Assembly: GCF_013204855.1 (NCBI RefSeq)
Contig: NZ_JABMKZ010000029.1
Coordinates: 1-64,000, forward strand
DNA from: Paenibacillus alba
Lineage (GTDB): Bacteria > Bacillota > Bacilli > Paenibacillales > NBRC-103111
DNA: 64,000 bases
Direction: 5' to 3'
Under the pieces are notes generated by a model, which ran no database searches, had not been told where the DNA came from, and saw nothing but the letters and a program-made list of their open reading frames with translations. Numbering within the stretch: position 1 is the first letter of the stretch; each line of letters opens with the position of its first letter. Position numbers and translations under genes: made by a program. Below, piece by piece: positions 54,671 through 64,000 of this stretch.

Positions 54671-55549
54671 CTAGTAATGGACCCATTTTTTCTGACCTGC
54701 CCACTGAATAAGCGAAATGCCTAAGATAAGCAGAAACATGCTCCACGAAACGGCCGACGCATAGCCCATTTCATAGAAGTTGAATGCTTTCTTGTAGGCG
54801 AAAATGGAGAATACCGTCGTACTGTTTGCGGGCCCCCCCTGGGTAATGGCATAGATCATGCCAAAGCCCTTGATGGAGCCGATACAACCGGTAATCATCA
54901 GGAAAAGCGTCGTCGGGCTGACCAATGGTAAAATAATAAGACGCAGCAATTGCCCGAACGTCGCTCCATCTATCTTGGCGGCTTCCAGCTGCTCCGGGGA
55001 TATTTCCTGCAGGGCAGCCAAATAAATGATCATGTTGTAGCCGATGCCGCCTGCGATCATCATAATAAGCACCGCATACATCGCTGTATCAGGAGAAGCG
55101 AACCATTTGGGAGGCTCCGCTATGCCGACGGATCTTAAGAAGGCATTAATGGGACCGTTTGCAGGTTGGAACAGCACCATCCAGACGAATGCAATAGCGA
55201 TGCCGCTGGTAAAATAGGGGGCGAAGAAGAAGGCCCGCAGCGTCTTCTGGAGATAGACGCGATTGTTTAACATGACTGCGATCAGAAAACCCAGAATAAT
55301 CGAAATCGGTACAGGGATTAACACCAATAGCGTGTTTTTGACCGATACAGCAAACAAATCGTCTCTCACCATCATCTTGAAATTGTCCAATCCGATAAAA
55401 TGCGGGGATTCTCCGCTAGCGAATACCCAATCTGTAAACATCAAATAAAAGGAAAACAGGGCTGGAATCAGCATGAAAATCATCATTCCGATAAGATTAG
55501 GGGCGATGAAAACATAGCCAAGCAACCTCTGCCTTTTCATCCAGTTCAC
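54671..55549 (-). CDS. carbohydrate ABC permease, MalF-type (system 2)
   Basis: 292 aa, six helices, coupling loop EQLEAAKIDGATFGQLLRLI, and the TQGGPANSTTVF segment common to this subgroup. GTG start behind AAAGGTGGTGGCCGATC. Confidence 0.92.
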   Translation of the reverse strand: MNWMKRQRLLGYVFIAPNLIGMMIFMLIPALFSFYLMFTDWVFASGESPHFIGLDNFKMMVRDDLFAVSVKNTLLVLIPVPISIILGFLIAVMLNNRVYLQKTLRAFFFAPYFTSGIAIAFVWMVLFQPANGPINAFLRSVGIAEPPKWFASPDTAMYAVLIMMIAGGIGYNMIIYLAALQEISPEQLEAAKIDGATFGQLLRLIILPLVSPTTLFLMITGCIGSIKGFGMIYAITQGGPANSTTVFSIFAYKKAFNFYEMGYASAVSWSMFLLILGISLIQWAGQKKWVHY

Positions 55550-55585
55550 GATCGGCCACCACCTTTCTCTCTAATATGGGTTTAT

Positions 55586-55630
55586 GCCAAAGGAGAAGAC
55601 CGGCACGTTTATTCCTGCCTCTCCTTTGGC
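55586..55630. promoter_or_regulatory. intercistronic hairpin between binding protein and permease genes
   Basis: GCCAAAGGAGA / TCTCCTTTGGC, an 11-bp perfect stem without T run in the 92-bp gap. In similar operons such hairpins stabilise the binding-protein mRNA and lower permease expression; that role is inferred here. Confidence 0.5.
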
Positions 55631-55641
55631 TTTCCCGTCTC

Positions 55642-57000
55642 CTATTTTTTGGCCGCTTGCAAGTTCTCGTTATGCACACGCGCCAGTTCCTTCGCACCTT
55701 CTTCTGGAGTCAGCTTCTGAGTGAAAACCTTGTCATAGACGACCTGCTGTTCGATTCCCGTTTTCTTGTCCAAACGGCTTAATCCGAGCGGAAGGCTGCC
55801 GAACATAACTCGCTTAATGGAATCAATGTCATAGGTATTCTCCACGCCTTTGAACATCAGGGCGATAGCCTCATCAACGGGGAAGTCCTTGGATGATGGC
55901 ACTCTTCCGCCTGCCGCCATTGGCAGCATTCCACTATCCGAATACCACTTGATAAATTTCCAGGCTGCTTCCGGATTCTTGGTACGGGGATTAATGGAGA
56001 GCACATCGCCCAATCCGCCTGCGTTAAGGTAGTCGGTCTGATCCTTGTTAATCTTCGGAGCCGGCGCTGCAGCCACCTTGAACGTGCGGGGATAATCCTT
56101 GACATTATTAGTAGTCCTGAAAATCTGGTTAGTGGAGAAGAGCATCGCCGTTTCCCCCTTCACAAACATCTGGTCCAGAGCCGGCTTCGAGGTGATTTGC
56201 TCCGTATGGGGCATGATGCTCTTATCCTTGAACATCATGTCCGAATACACTTGAAGCGCCTTGGCAGTCAGCGGATTATCGAAGGCTGAGGTGCCGTCCG
56301 GTTTCGTCAGCAGTAGACTTCCTTTCAGCATGGAACCATTGATGGGCACATTGAAGTAATAATCAGATTGTGCCGCTCCCCATACCTTGTCTCCCTTCAA
56401 CTTGTTAGCGTAATCCCTGAATTCGTCCAGACTCCAGTCCGTGGGAACCTTAAGACCCTTGGCATCCAGCATATCCTTGTTCAACCAGACAAAGGACAAG
56501 CCTTTCTGGGTGGGCACACCGTAATACTTACCATCCACCTTCCACAAGGAGGCGCCTATGCCCATTTTGTCGTCCACATTGTAGTCCGTGAACTTGCTCA
56601 GATCAAGAACATTGCCTGCTTTGATCCGCTTCTCGTAGAGGCTGAAATCATAGCTCATGTACATGTCCACGGGCTGGCTGGAAATGAGCGCCGTATCCAG
56701 CTTTAGATTTCCGGCATCGTCATTGACGAACCGCACATACTCCACCTGAATATCCGGATTTAGCTTGTTCCAGTTGTCTACAACAGCTTGAGGACCATTC
56801 TCGGGCGGCACGCCTCCCCACATCGTAAGCTTGATCGGATTCTTATTTGGCACGGTGCTAGGCGCCGTGCTCGAGCCTGCGGAAGGGGAAGCCGTTCCCT
56901 CTGCTTGGTTGCTGCCACCCTGTGCACCGCAGCCGGTAAGCGCCAAGGGTATAGCTATTAGCGCTGCCATCCCTGCTCTCATCCATTTTCTGTTTCTCAT
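55642..57000 (-). CDS. sugar-binding lipoprotein (system 2)
   Basis: 452 aa from ATG at 57000, preceded by GGGAGGTTACAGATAAG; an open frame to 57060 is not used. Lipobox Cys24 (LALTGC), a Ser/Ala/Pro-rich linker, then a class-1 extracellular solute-binding domain (LTMWGGVPPENGPQAVVDNWNKL..., WKFIKWYSDSGMLPMAAGGR). Clearly paralogous to the binding protein at 60773. It heads the transporter part of the system 2 operon. Confidence 0.92.
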   Translation of the reverse strand: MRNRKWMRAGMAALIAIPLALTGCGAQGGSNQAEGTASPSAGSSTAPSTVPNKNPIKLTMWGGVPPENGPQAVVDNWNKLNPDIQVEYVRFVNDDAGNLKLDTALISSQPVDMYMSYDFSLYEKRIKAGNVLDLSKFTDYNVDDKMGIGASLWKVDGKYYGVPTQKGLSFVWLNKDMLDAKGLKVPTDWSLDEFRDYANKLKGDKVWGAAQSDYYFNVPINGSMLKGSLLLTKPDGTSAFDNPLTAKALQVYSDMMFKDKSIMPHTEQITSKPALDQMFVKGETAMLFSTNQIFRTTNNVKDYPRTFKVAAAPAPKINKDQTDYLNAGGLGDVLSINPRTKNPEAAWKFIKWYSDSGMLPMAAGGRVPSSKDFPVDEAIALMFKGVENTYDIDSIKRVMFGSLPLGLSRLDKKTGIEQQVVYDKVFTQKLTPEEGAKELARVHNENLQAAKK

Positions 57001-57104
57001 CTTATCTGTAACCTCCCTGCAATCTAATGTTTGATTCTTCCCAACTATATCAATGTGCACCTTATCTTCTTAGAGTTGAAACTTGTAGGTTGATAGTACA
57101 AAAC

Positions 57105-58541
57105 TTAGATATTGTTTTCCCTTCTGAACGAACTCGGCGTTTGTCCAACCATGCGCTTGAAAACCTTGATGAAATAAGCATCGTCGGCAAAGCCCGTTTG
57201 AAAGGCGATCTCCTCCACACTCAGCTTGGCATGCAGCAGCAAGCGTTTCGCCTGTTCGATCCGGATATTCTGTAAATAAGCGATAGGCGTCAATCCGGTT
57301 TTTTTGCCAAACACAGTGCTTAAATAGTCCACATTGATAGCTACCAGCTTGGCTAAATCCGCAACCCTGATATTTTCCTTGTAATGCTCCAGCATATATT
57401 GAATCACCCGGTTCACCTCGGGATGGTCTGTAAAGCTGATATGTTCCTCTTTCAGATGTCGGATATGCTCCCGTATGGTTTGCAGCACATGTGCCAGCAA
57501 CGATTCATGACTTATGGCTGAGTTGATTCCCTCATGATCCTCGAATTTGCGTCCTGCCAGCATGGCCAGAATACTAAGAAGATGGGACGCCAGCATTTTC
57601 ACTTCCATATGGGAGAACGAGGAATATTCCATAATATCCCATATATGTGTTGCCACCTCGGCGCATTTGGTTTCATTGCGTTCTTCAAAGCAGCGGATCA
57701 GCTCGGCTTCCAACTCCGCGATGGGCGGCAACTTGTGTCGTTCCTTCATCTGACTTGCTTCACGACCGTACCAAGCGCCGTTCAACTGATTCAGTGCCCG
57801 CCGCCAATCCTGAGATAAACGAGCCAGACTGCTGCCCGCAGCCAGTCCGGCAGCACGGTTCGGCTTGTTCCAGCGGGCATGGCCTGCCTTCATCTGAAAG
57901 CTCCAGCAAAAGAAGGTTGTCTGTCCCCCTTCATAGAAGGATTGAACCAAGAGATACTCTTCCGTTCGGATACCCGCTTGATCGGCGTCAGCAGGTACGG
58001 CTCCGCTCAGCACGGCAATCACATCAAGCCACAGACTGCGAAATTTCTCCGCTGCCGAAACCGTTCCAACCGGATCCTCATGTATTGTTGTGCCTGTTCC
58101 CTGAATGCCCGACCAAGCACGGTGATAAAGAGGATACAGCACCTCTCCAGCACCTCGAAGTTCTTCAAGCAAATCCCCCTTGATCCGCGCCAGATTTTCC
58201 AACAGCACCTCATCGTTTAAAGACAGCTTCAACAGATAGTTAAAGGCGCCATATTGAAGGGCGTCCCGGACGTAATCAAAATGGCTCATGGCCGTCAGCA
58301 TTATAAACCGGCTGCGGATTCCCGCCTTCCGTGTTTCCTTCAGCAGTTCAATCCCGTCCATGCCCGGCATGACAATATCGGCAATCACGACATCAGGCTT
58401 AAGCTCCAGAATAGCCGCCAATGCCTCCCTTCCGTTACCCGCCTCACCCGCAACACAAAAACCGTGGCGTTCCCAATCTACCGTTTCTCTGAGTGCCTCC
58501 CGGACAAAACCTTCATCTTCCACTAGCAAAACCGTCCACAT
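57105..58541 (-). CDS. YesN-type response regulator (system 2)
   Basis: 478 aa from ATG at 58541 (MWTVLLVEDEGFV), with GGAGATGGTGGGC upstream; the frame is open to 58577. Receiver with acceptor Asp in VVIADIVMPGMDG. C-terminal AraC-type double HTH (NIRVADLAKLVAINVDYLSTVFGKKTG..., VEEIAFQTGFADDAYFIKVFKR). It overlaps the kinase gene by 29 bp. Expected activator of the downstream genes. Confidence 0.92.
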   Translation of the reverse strand: MWTVLLVEDEGFVREALRETVDWERHGFCVAGEAGNGREALAAILELKPDVVIADIVMPGMDGIELLKETRKAGIRSRFIMLTAMSHFDYVRDALQYGAFNYLLKLSLNDEVLLENLARIKGDLLEELRGAGEVLYPLYHRAWSGIQGTGTTIHEDPVGTVSAAEKFRSLWLDVIAVLSGAVPADADQAGIRTEEYLLVQSFYEGGQTTFFCWSFQMKAGHARWNKPNRAAGLAAGSSLARLSQDWRRALNQLNGAWYGREASQMKERHKLPPIAELEAELIRCFEERNETKCAEVATHIWDIMEYSSFSHMEVKMLASHLLSILAMLAGRKFEDHEGINSAISHESLLAHVLQTIREHIRHLKEEHISFTDHPEVNRVIQYMLEHYKENIRVADLAKLVAINVDYLSTVFGKKTGLTPIAYLQNIRIEQAKRLLLHAKLSVEEIAFQTGFADDAYFIKVFKRMVGQTPSSFRRENNI

Positions 58542-60309
58542 GCCCACCATCTCCTTCCTGTGAATAAGGCGTTGCAATCAACAATGGCAGCTGGATCCGG
58601 ACCACGGTCCCTTCCGCGCTGGATATAAATTCTATGGAGCCTTCCCGCTTAAAAAGCAGCTGCAGCCTTTCTCTCAGGTTGCTTAGTCCGATGCCGTGTC
58701 CGATTCGCCGGACTGGCCTGCGGGCAGCCTCTTCCATGCCGACGCCGTTGTCTTCCACCTCCAGAATAAGTGCGCTTCCTTCCACTTTGGCTCTGACCCA
58801 AATGGCGCAGCAGCCTTTGGCCTCGTCAAAGCCATGGACGATGGCATTCTCCACTAGTGGCTGGAGGCTAAGCTTGGGAACCAGAGCGTATTGAACCGAT
58901 TCATCCATCTCATAATGGATGGTGAAATGATCCCGGAAGCGAAATGACTGTATCGATTCGTAGGAGCGCAACAGTTTGATTTCTTCTTTGAGGCTAACCA
59001 GCTCAATATCTGAACCCAAGCTTGCCTCCAGAATAGACCCCAAAGAGGTGCAGATGCCCGCGATCGCTTCCTGCTTTTCTTTTCTGGCCATCCATTTGAC
59101 CGTGTTCAAGGTGTTCAACAGAAAATGCGGGTTCATTTGGGAAAGCAGCATTTGGAATCGAACCGCCTGCTTTTGCCGCTCCTCCAGCTTAAGCTTGTTT
59201 ATGAGTACGACAACATCATCTATCATTCGGTTGAAGCTTTCGCCAAGGGAGCGCACCTCGTCCGTTGCACCCTTGCCGATGGTAATTTTGACATTCAGCT
59301 TCTTGTCCGAGGCTTCCTCCATGCTCCGTTCCAGGATATACAGCGGCCCCGTCATGCGGGCCGACAGGAAGATGGTCACCAGCACGAAGGCGATGACCAG
59401 AATGCTCAGAAAAAGGAAAGCGATCAGCCTTAACCGCTGAATCTCCTGCTGCAGCTCACTTAAAGGCATTTGACTGACCACATACCAGTCCAGTTCCTCC
59501 AGATAGCTGTAATTGACAAGGGACAAGGCGCGTTCATCCTCGAAATGCCCTTCCTTCGCCTGGGCAGACATGATCCTTTGCATCATAACGCTGCTGAAAG
59601 CTGTTTCCTTGCTTTGCAAAACGATCTCTCCTTGGCCGGAAAAGATGGTCAGATCCTTGTTGGCCGGGCTATCCTTTAACGTGCTGCGGAACCATTCTTG
59701 AATGTTGATGCTGATGCGCGCCAGTCCATAATTTCCCCGCAGCTGGTCATCCAGAATGGTGTACAGGCTCAGAAGCTTGCTCCCTTGGCTCCCGCTCACA
59801 TCATTCCAATCATCGGCCATCCAGCGATAGGGATGAGACCCGCTTCGCAGCTCATTCTGCCAATCTTGCAATTCTTTCAACCGATTGGTCAACTGGCCAT
59901 TGGGAGCATAGGACGTGTATACATTGCCCTTACGATCGATAAACCGGAAATACAGCTCCGTCTGATGGAAGAAAAAGCTGTTATTGATCCCAAACATTTT
60001 GCTTTCGATCACTTTCTTTCGGTCAAAGGGATCATACTTCTCCGGATCGTCCATAATCTGAATCAGACTCTCGTCCTGACTCAGCATGATGTTCGCCTTA
60101 TAGGCGAATGCCATCATATCCGTCAAGGATACATGAACCTGCTGCATACGCTCGGACATTTGGTCCATCATGTCCTTCTGGCGAATGGATTCGAAATGCT
60201 GAAACAAATAAAAAATAGCGAAGCACAAAGGAACCATCAGGAGGGTAATGTAAGCTAGGATAAGCCTGATCTTCAAAGTGTTCGGTAGCAAGCGGCGCCA
60301 TATTTTCAT
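58513..60309 (-). CDS. YesM-type sensor kinase (system 2)
   Basis: 598 aa; membrane helices about 11-33 and 290-312 flank an extracytoplasmic sensor. HAMP, then LLSQMNPHFLLNTLNTVKWMA (phospho-acceptor His) and HATPase motifs (PLVENAIVHGF, DNGVGM, GHGIGLSNLRERL). ATG behind GGGGAGTGAATC. First gene of the system 2 block. Confidence 0.92.
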   Translation of the reverse strand: MKIWRRLLPNTLKIRLILAYITLLMVPLCFAIFYLFQHFESIRQKDMMDQMSERMQQVHVSLTDMMAFAYKANIMLSQDESLIQIMDDPEKYDPFDRKKVIESKMFGINNSFFFHQTELYFRFIDRKGNVYTSYAPNGQLTNRLKELQDWQNELRSGSHPYRWMADDWNDVSGSQGSKLLSLYTILDDQLRGNYGLARISINIQEWFRSTLKDSPANKDLTIFSGQGEIVLQSKETAFSSVMMQRIMSAQAKEGHFEDERALSLVNYSYLEELDWYVVSQMPLSELQQEIQRLRLIAFLFLSILVIAFVLVTIFLSARMTGPLYILERSMEEASDKKLNVKITIGKGATDEVRSLGESFNRMIDDVVVLINKLKLEERQKQAVRFQMLLSQMNPHFLLNTLNTVKWMARKEKQEAIAGICTSLGSILEASLGSDIELVSLKEEIKLLRSYESIQSFRFRDHFTIHYEMDESVQYALVPKLSLQPLVENAIVHGFDEAKGCCAIWVRAKVEGSALILEVEDNGVGMEEAARRPVRRIGHGIGLSNLRERLQLLFKREGSIEFISSAEGTVVRIQLPLLIATPYSQEGDGGHVDGFASGR

Positions 60310-60719
60310 CGGAATGATTCACTCCCCAAGCGTAGTCGGATGTCTTCAATATACAAAATATGACGGAGGCATGTATACGCTCTCCGAAAGAATCGCCGAA
60401 TTCCGCGAATAGGCAAAAAAGCCTCTGTCATGAGCATGAGACGCTTTGCCCAGAACCACGGCCGATTTTGAGTTATTGAATTTGGTCATACATTCAATTG
60501 TATCACGCGAAAAGACGGAACCCGTAGATTAAAACTTGTAGATTCATATAATAATTCTTAGAAGTTGGAGCATTCCTCACAGTTCCGTTATTCCCGCTGA
60601 CAAATCCTAGTAAGGAAATCCCATTGAGGGAACTCTAGCGCCCTGTAATTCCCTTATCTCCGCAAGTGGCAGCCGGGATATCCCTGGGATAACCCCGCGA
60701 ACAATCCAATTACAAGAAA
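60310..60719. other. intergenic region between system 2 kinase and system 1 binding protein
   Basis: No gene. A TACAAT -10-like element with TTGAATG/CATTCAA nearby (60484-60512) could start the system 2 transcript. Short inverted motifs with TTCCC/GGGAA and GGGATATCCC occur at 60583-60695, loosely resembling the palindrome elements but without their spacing. Confidence 0.4.
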
Positions 60720-60755
60720 GACCTGGCAGACTTCTTATTGAAGTCCGCCAGGTCC
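60720..60755 (-). terminator. terminator of the system 1 binding-protein gene
   Basis: GACCTGGCAGACTTC / GAAGTCCGCCAGGTC, a 15-bp stem with one G-U-type pair, loop ttatt; on the minus strand TTTCTTG follows. It marks the present end of the system 1 upstream half. Confidence 0.85.
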
Positions 60756-60772
60756 CTTTTGCAGCACAACGA

Positions 60773-62122
60773 TTATTTTTTCTCAGCCTTAATCGCTTGA
60801 TCCGCTCTTGTTTTCATATTCTGAATAGCTTTGTCCAAAGGCTGTACACCCATGACATATTTCTCTGTTTCCTCGTTAATAATTTTGGTCATTTCCGGTA
60901 AAGCGGTGGAAATCGTTTGAACGGGGAATGTATAGTCACCTTTGATTAAAGACTTCAAAGAATCCACGTTAATCAGGTTTGCTGCATCTCCGACCATAAG
61001 CTCAGCCACTTTATCCACATCGATCTTCTTGGAAGACGGCAAGCGCCCTCCCGGAATCATCAGAAGATTGCCTTCTGTTAGGTACCACGAGATAAATTGG
61101 AAAGCTTCGTCTTTGTTCGAAGACGTATTGTTAATCGACATGAAGTCGTTGAATCCTGCCGTATTCACTTTCCCGCCTTTCTCTAATTGGGGCACTGGGG
61201 CAAAAATGGTTTTGAACTCATGCGGGAAACTTTTCGTGTCCTTCACATTCCTTAGCAAATGTGTCCCCCCGAAGATCATCGCCGCTTTACCGGTCAGAAG
61301 CTCATTGGGAGGAAGCAGTTTGTTGGCGATAATTTCCGGCCACTTGACAGATAATCCTTTATCCTGCAGCGATTTTTGATATTCCAAGCCCTTCTTGACG
61401 GCAGGACTGTCGAAGGTGGATAATCCATCCGCGGTATAGTAGGAATCCACTGGCTTATTCTCAAGAATGGCGAAACGCACCATATTATCATCCGGAACCT
61501 TGATAAAGCTGCCCTTCTGATCAGCCGTTTGCAGCTTCTCGGCAAGGGTCATGTAGTCGTCCCATGTCCAGCCTTGAGCCGGAATCTTCTCTCCTGCTTT
61601 CTCCAAAGCCGTTTGATTAATCATTACGGAAGATAACAGCTTCATGGCCGGCAAATAATGCGTTTTCCCTTTGAAAGGGATGACATTATCTTTGCCAATT
61701 ATTTCATCCACATTAAATTTATACTTGCTAATCAAATCATCCAACGGAAAGGTGACGCCAGCGTTTGCCCGGCGATTGTAATTCGTTTCTCCATAGCTGA
61801 AGAAGATATCCGGTGCATCAGAGTTGCTGATAAGGGCCGTATCTAGCTTCGTATTGCCGCTATCGTCGTTCACATAACGTGTATACTCTACTTGGATATC
61901 GGGATGCGAGCTATTCCATTTCGTGACCACATCCTTGGGTCCGCTCTCTTCAGGAATGCCGCCCCACATCTTAAGTTTAACAGCCTTTTTCGAAACTGCA
62001 GAGTTTGTTGTGTTGGCCGCAGCGGGTGATGGGCTTGTTTGGCTGTCGCTCTTAGCACAACCTGAAAGCATCAAACTAAATGCCACAGTAAGTGATAATG
62101 TGGAATAAATCGTTTTCTTCAT
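60773..62122 (-). CDS. sugar-binding lipoprotein (system 1)
   Basis: 449 aa, lipobox Cys22 (LMLSGC), then a class-1 solute-binding fold: LKMWGGIPEESGPKDVV, VEYTRYVNDDSGNTKLDTALIS and FISWYLTEGNLLMIPGGRLPSSK, each with a near-match in the 55642 protein. No permease follows; a terminator does. The likely permeases are at 45629-47368. ATG behind GAGAGGGG. Confidence 0.92.
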   Translation of the reverse strand: MKKTIYSTLSLTVAFSLMLSGCAKSDSQTSPSPAAANTTNSAVSKKAVKLKMWGGIPEESGPKDVVTKWNSSHPDIQVEYTRYVNDDSGNTKLDTALISNSDAPDIFFSYGETNYNRRANAGVTFPLDDLISKYKFNVDEIIGKDNVIPFKGKTHYLPAMKLLSSVMINQTALEKAGEKIPAQGWTWDDYMTLAEKLQTADQKGSFIKVPDDNMVRFAILENKPVDSYYTADGLSTFDSPAVKKGLEYQKSLQDKGLSVKWPEIIANKLLPPNELLTGKAAMIFGGTHLLRNVKDTKSFPHEFKTIFAPVPQLEKGGKVNTAGFNDFMSINNTSSNKDEAFQFISWYLTEGNLLMIPGGRLPSSKKIDVDKVAELMVGDAANLINVDSLKSLIKGDYTFPVQTISTALPEMTKIINEETEKYVMGVQPLDKAIQNMKTRADQAIKAEKK

Positions 62123-62241
62123 ACTGGTAAAACCCCTCTCTTACTTGTTTTCATCCGTCTGGAACATCATTAGCATAGCAAAGTGATCATTCCTGCGTAA
62201 TGAATTCATTTAAGATCTTACCTGTCTTGTTTTATCCACTT

Positions 62242-63837
62242 TTAGTGAATGTAACGCTTACGATATTCTTGCGGGTATATGCCTTCAATCTTTTTGAACA
62301 GCTTAGCGAAATAATTAGGGTCCGAATAGCCGATTGCGTCGGCAACTTCATAAATTTTAACATTGGGATCCTTAAGCAGTTCTCTGGCTTTCTTCATTCG
62401 TATACGGATCATGTAGTCGATCATCGTTTCGCCAGTTTCTTTCTTGAATAAGGAGCTTAAATACGGTTCCGTAAAATTAACTTCCTTGGCCAAGTCAGAC
62501 ATTCTAAAAGAAGTGCTGTACTTTTCTTCGATCATCCTTTGCACGGTCCTAATTTCCGGGCGAGGTTGATGAACCACGTTTGAACGCAAGTGCTCGAAGA
62601 AGACTGGGATCCAGCCAACCAACCACTCGCTTATTTGTTGTATGGATTCCGCTGTCCTTACCATATGATGAGGATAATTTCCTTCGTAAGACTCAATCGA
62701 GTATAAGTCTCCTCCTTTATGTTGCAGATGCAGCTCGAATAGATGTACAAGATGCAGCCAACGTTCTCTGGCTAATTCAGGATAAAGTCTGGGTACATCG
62801 TCATCCAAATAAGCGTCCGCCATATTTTGTATGGCATTCTGAAGCGATTCTATATCCTGCCGAGCCATCATATCCAGCCATTCATCCTGTGACGAAATGG
62901 GTACAGCTTGGTGAGCAAACATTTGCGATCTATATGGAATGACACGATTCAAGTCATTGTAAAATCTCTCCAAAAGAGCTTCTTCGGCAAATTTACAAGC
63001 TTCATACAGGTCATATGCTCGTTCAACTGGAGAATACGTACCGAAATAGACCGATAGTTTGAGATAGCGTTGTATACATTCCGTCATCTCCTGAAGCATC
63101 GATTCAGCCCCTGGACCGGATATCATGCCGAATCGTCCCCCACCTAGTTCAACAATGTGTCCAGCCATATATTTGCGCATAACTTCCCGCAGGATATTCA
63201 ACGCGGAAAAGTGCAGCAGCTTTTCACTCTTGAAACGATTCTCATCTACAACCGATTCGTATCGGTCGATTTTCATCATCGAAACCGTCCATGGAAATGG
63301 GGGAAGTAGATTCGCATATTCCTCTGAGAGATCATCCGCTTCCCGCTTCGAGTACTGCATGGTCATGAGATCACGCAAATGCTTTTCAATGGTTATTTCT
63401 TGGCGAAATTGAACCGCTGTCCGATTAAGCAGTATTGTTTCCTCCTGCTTTTTACGCTCGTTCTCGATTTCCTCTTGCATTTGCTGCAGCTTGGTTTGAA
63501 GATCATCCGGCTGCATGGTCAGCTTCAAAATATAGTCGGAAGCGCCTAGCTGCAAGGCCCGCCTTACATACTCAAAATCATTATAATTGGATAAAATTAA
63601 AATTTTGATATGCGGATATAAGTCCTTCACCCGTTCCATTAACGTGATTCCATCCATATTCGGCATGGAAATGTCCGTAATCAAGAGGTCACATGGCTTT
63701 TCGGCCAGAATGGCAAGCGCATCTAATCCGTCCACCGCCTCGCCAATCAATTCAAAACCAAATTCCTCCCAAGGAATAAACGTCTTGAGTCCAAGCCTTA
63801 CCAGAAATTCATCTTCCACTAATAAAAGCTTGGTCAT
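62242..63837 (-). CDS. YesN-type response regulator (system 1)
   Basis: 531 aa. Receiver with DDE-like VEDEF, acceptor Asp in LLITDISMPNMDG and Lys in ILKLTMQPDD. A long central region, then AraC HTH (FRMSDLAKEVNFTEPYLSSLFKKETG..., IYEVADAIGYSDPNYFAKLFKKIEG). ATG behind GGAGGATTCAGC, overlapping the kinase stop by 4 bp (ATGA). Confidence 0.93.
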   Translation of the reverse strand: MTKLLLVEDEFLVRLGLKTFIPWEEFGFELIGEAVDGLDALAILAEKPCDLLITDISMPNMDGITLMERVKDLYPHIKILILSNYNDFEYVRRALQLGASDYILKLTMQPDDLQTKLQQMQEEIENERKKQEETILLNRTAVQFRQEITIEKHLRDLMTMQYSKREADDLSEEYANLLPPFPWTVSMMKIDRYESVVDENRFKSEKLLHFSALNILREVMRKYMAGHIVELGGGRFGMISGPGAESMLQEMTECIQRYLKLSVYFGTYSPVERAYDLYEACKFAEEALLERFYNDLNRVIPYRSQMFAHQAVPISSQDEWLDMMARQDIESLQNAIQNMADAYLDDDVPRLYPELARERWLHLVHLFELHLQHKGGDLYSIESYEGNYPHHMVRTAESIQQISEWLVGWIPVFFEHLRSNVVHQPRPEIRTVQRMIEEKYSTSFRMSDLAKEVNFTEPYLSSLFKKETGETMIDYMIRIRMKKARELLKDPNVKIYEVADAIGYSDPNYFAKLFKKIEGIYPQEYRKRYIH

Positions 63838-64000
63838 GCTGAATCCTCCATCCTGTTCCAGGGCAGCTTAATAACCGTCTCCGCTCCGGCATCCATGCCA
63901 TTGCGCATAAATAATCCATAGGGTTCCCCGAAATGCATTCGAATCCGACTTTGAACATTTTCAAGCCCAATTCCACTATATTTCCCTTGTCTGATGGGAT
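63834..64000 (-). CDS. YesM-type sensor kinase (system 1), C-terminal end only
   Basis: The window edge cuts this gene. The readable part ends a HATPase domain: YSGIGLENVQSRIRMHFGEP then the final strand GAETVIKLPW and a stop overlapping the regulator's ATG. It belongs with the 62242 regulator. Confidence 0.88.
   Translation of the reverse strand, partial: PIRQGKYSGIGLENVQSRIRMHFGEPYGLFMRNGMDAGAETVIKLPWNRMEDSA

Noticed and set aside
60583-60695. Possible fourth palindrome family (TTCCGTTAT / GGAAATCCC motifs)
   Set aside because: Motif pairs lie 66 and 61 bp apart and the dyads are poor, so the 51/61/51 rule is not met; kept only as a note.

Overview
The window looks like the chromosome of a spore-forming, polysaccharide-degrading Bacillota, most likely Paenibacillus or a close relative. 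The signs are: strong AGGAGG-type ribosome binding sites with frequent GTG/TTG starts; several YesM/YesN-type two-component systems next to carbohydrate ABC transporters that lack their own ATPase; a very large surface glycosidase with three C-terminal SLH domains; and a YheC/YheD-type spore-coat ATP-grasp protein. No rRNA, tRNA, transposase, prophage or CRISPR array was seen.

Layout. 0.1-6.5 kb: selO, a G-rich microsatellite, and a minus-strand unit of arylamine N-acetyltransferase, a LysR regulator and metE. 7-11 kb: an MFS and a MATE exporter, then a secreted NlpC/P60 protein. 11.3-13.7 kb: a Nudix-nucleotide-binding fusion behind a MerR-type promoter, next to a MerR-methyltransferase fusion. 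14.2-17.4 kb: two short-chain dehydrogenases, a decapitated MerR gene and a TetR repressor, with shared operator-like sites. 17.5-23 kb: an OmpR-type two-component system, an ATP-grasp protein, a cupin, an internally deleted esterase and a second TetR. 23.5-32.8 kb: an alpha-L-fucosidase / isomerase / ABC importer operon divergent from its YesM-YesN system. 33-37.8 kb: an MFS exporter divergent from a SufR-like regulator, then a ROK repressor with an MFS sugar-type transporter. 37.8-40.5 kb: an unusual ketosynthase and a membrane histidine kinase behind a structured leader. 41-64 kb: glycan-use genes, all on the minus strand.

Read in transcription order, the last 23 kb look like one sugar-uptake system (kinase-regulator-binding protein ... 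permease-permease-FAD enzyme-glycosidase) with a second complete system (kinase-regulator-binding protein-permease-permease-SLH glycosidase) placed exactly between its binding protein and its permeases. The two sets are paralogous.

The most unusual observation is a class of intergenic elements. Eight loci, in three families with unrelated sequences, share one geometry: imperfect palindromes whose start-to-start distances are about 51, 61 and 51 bp (two ~113 bp dimers). They sit only between genes, often just past gene ends, and encode nothing recognisable. I know no named element with this layout, but I could not search for one.
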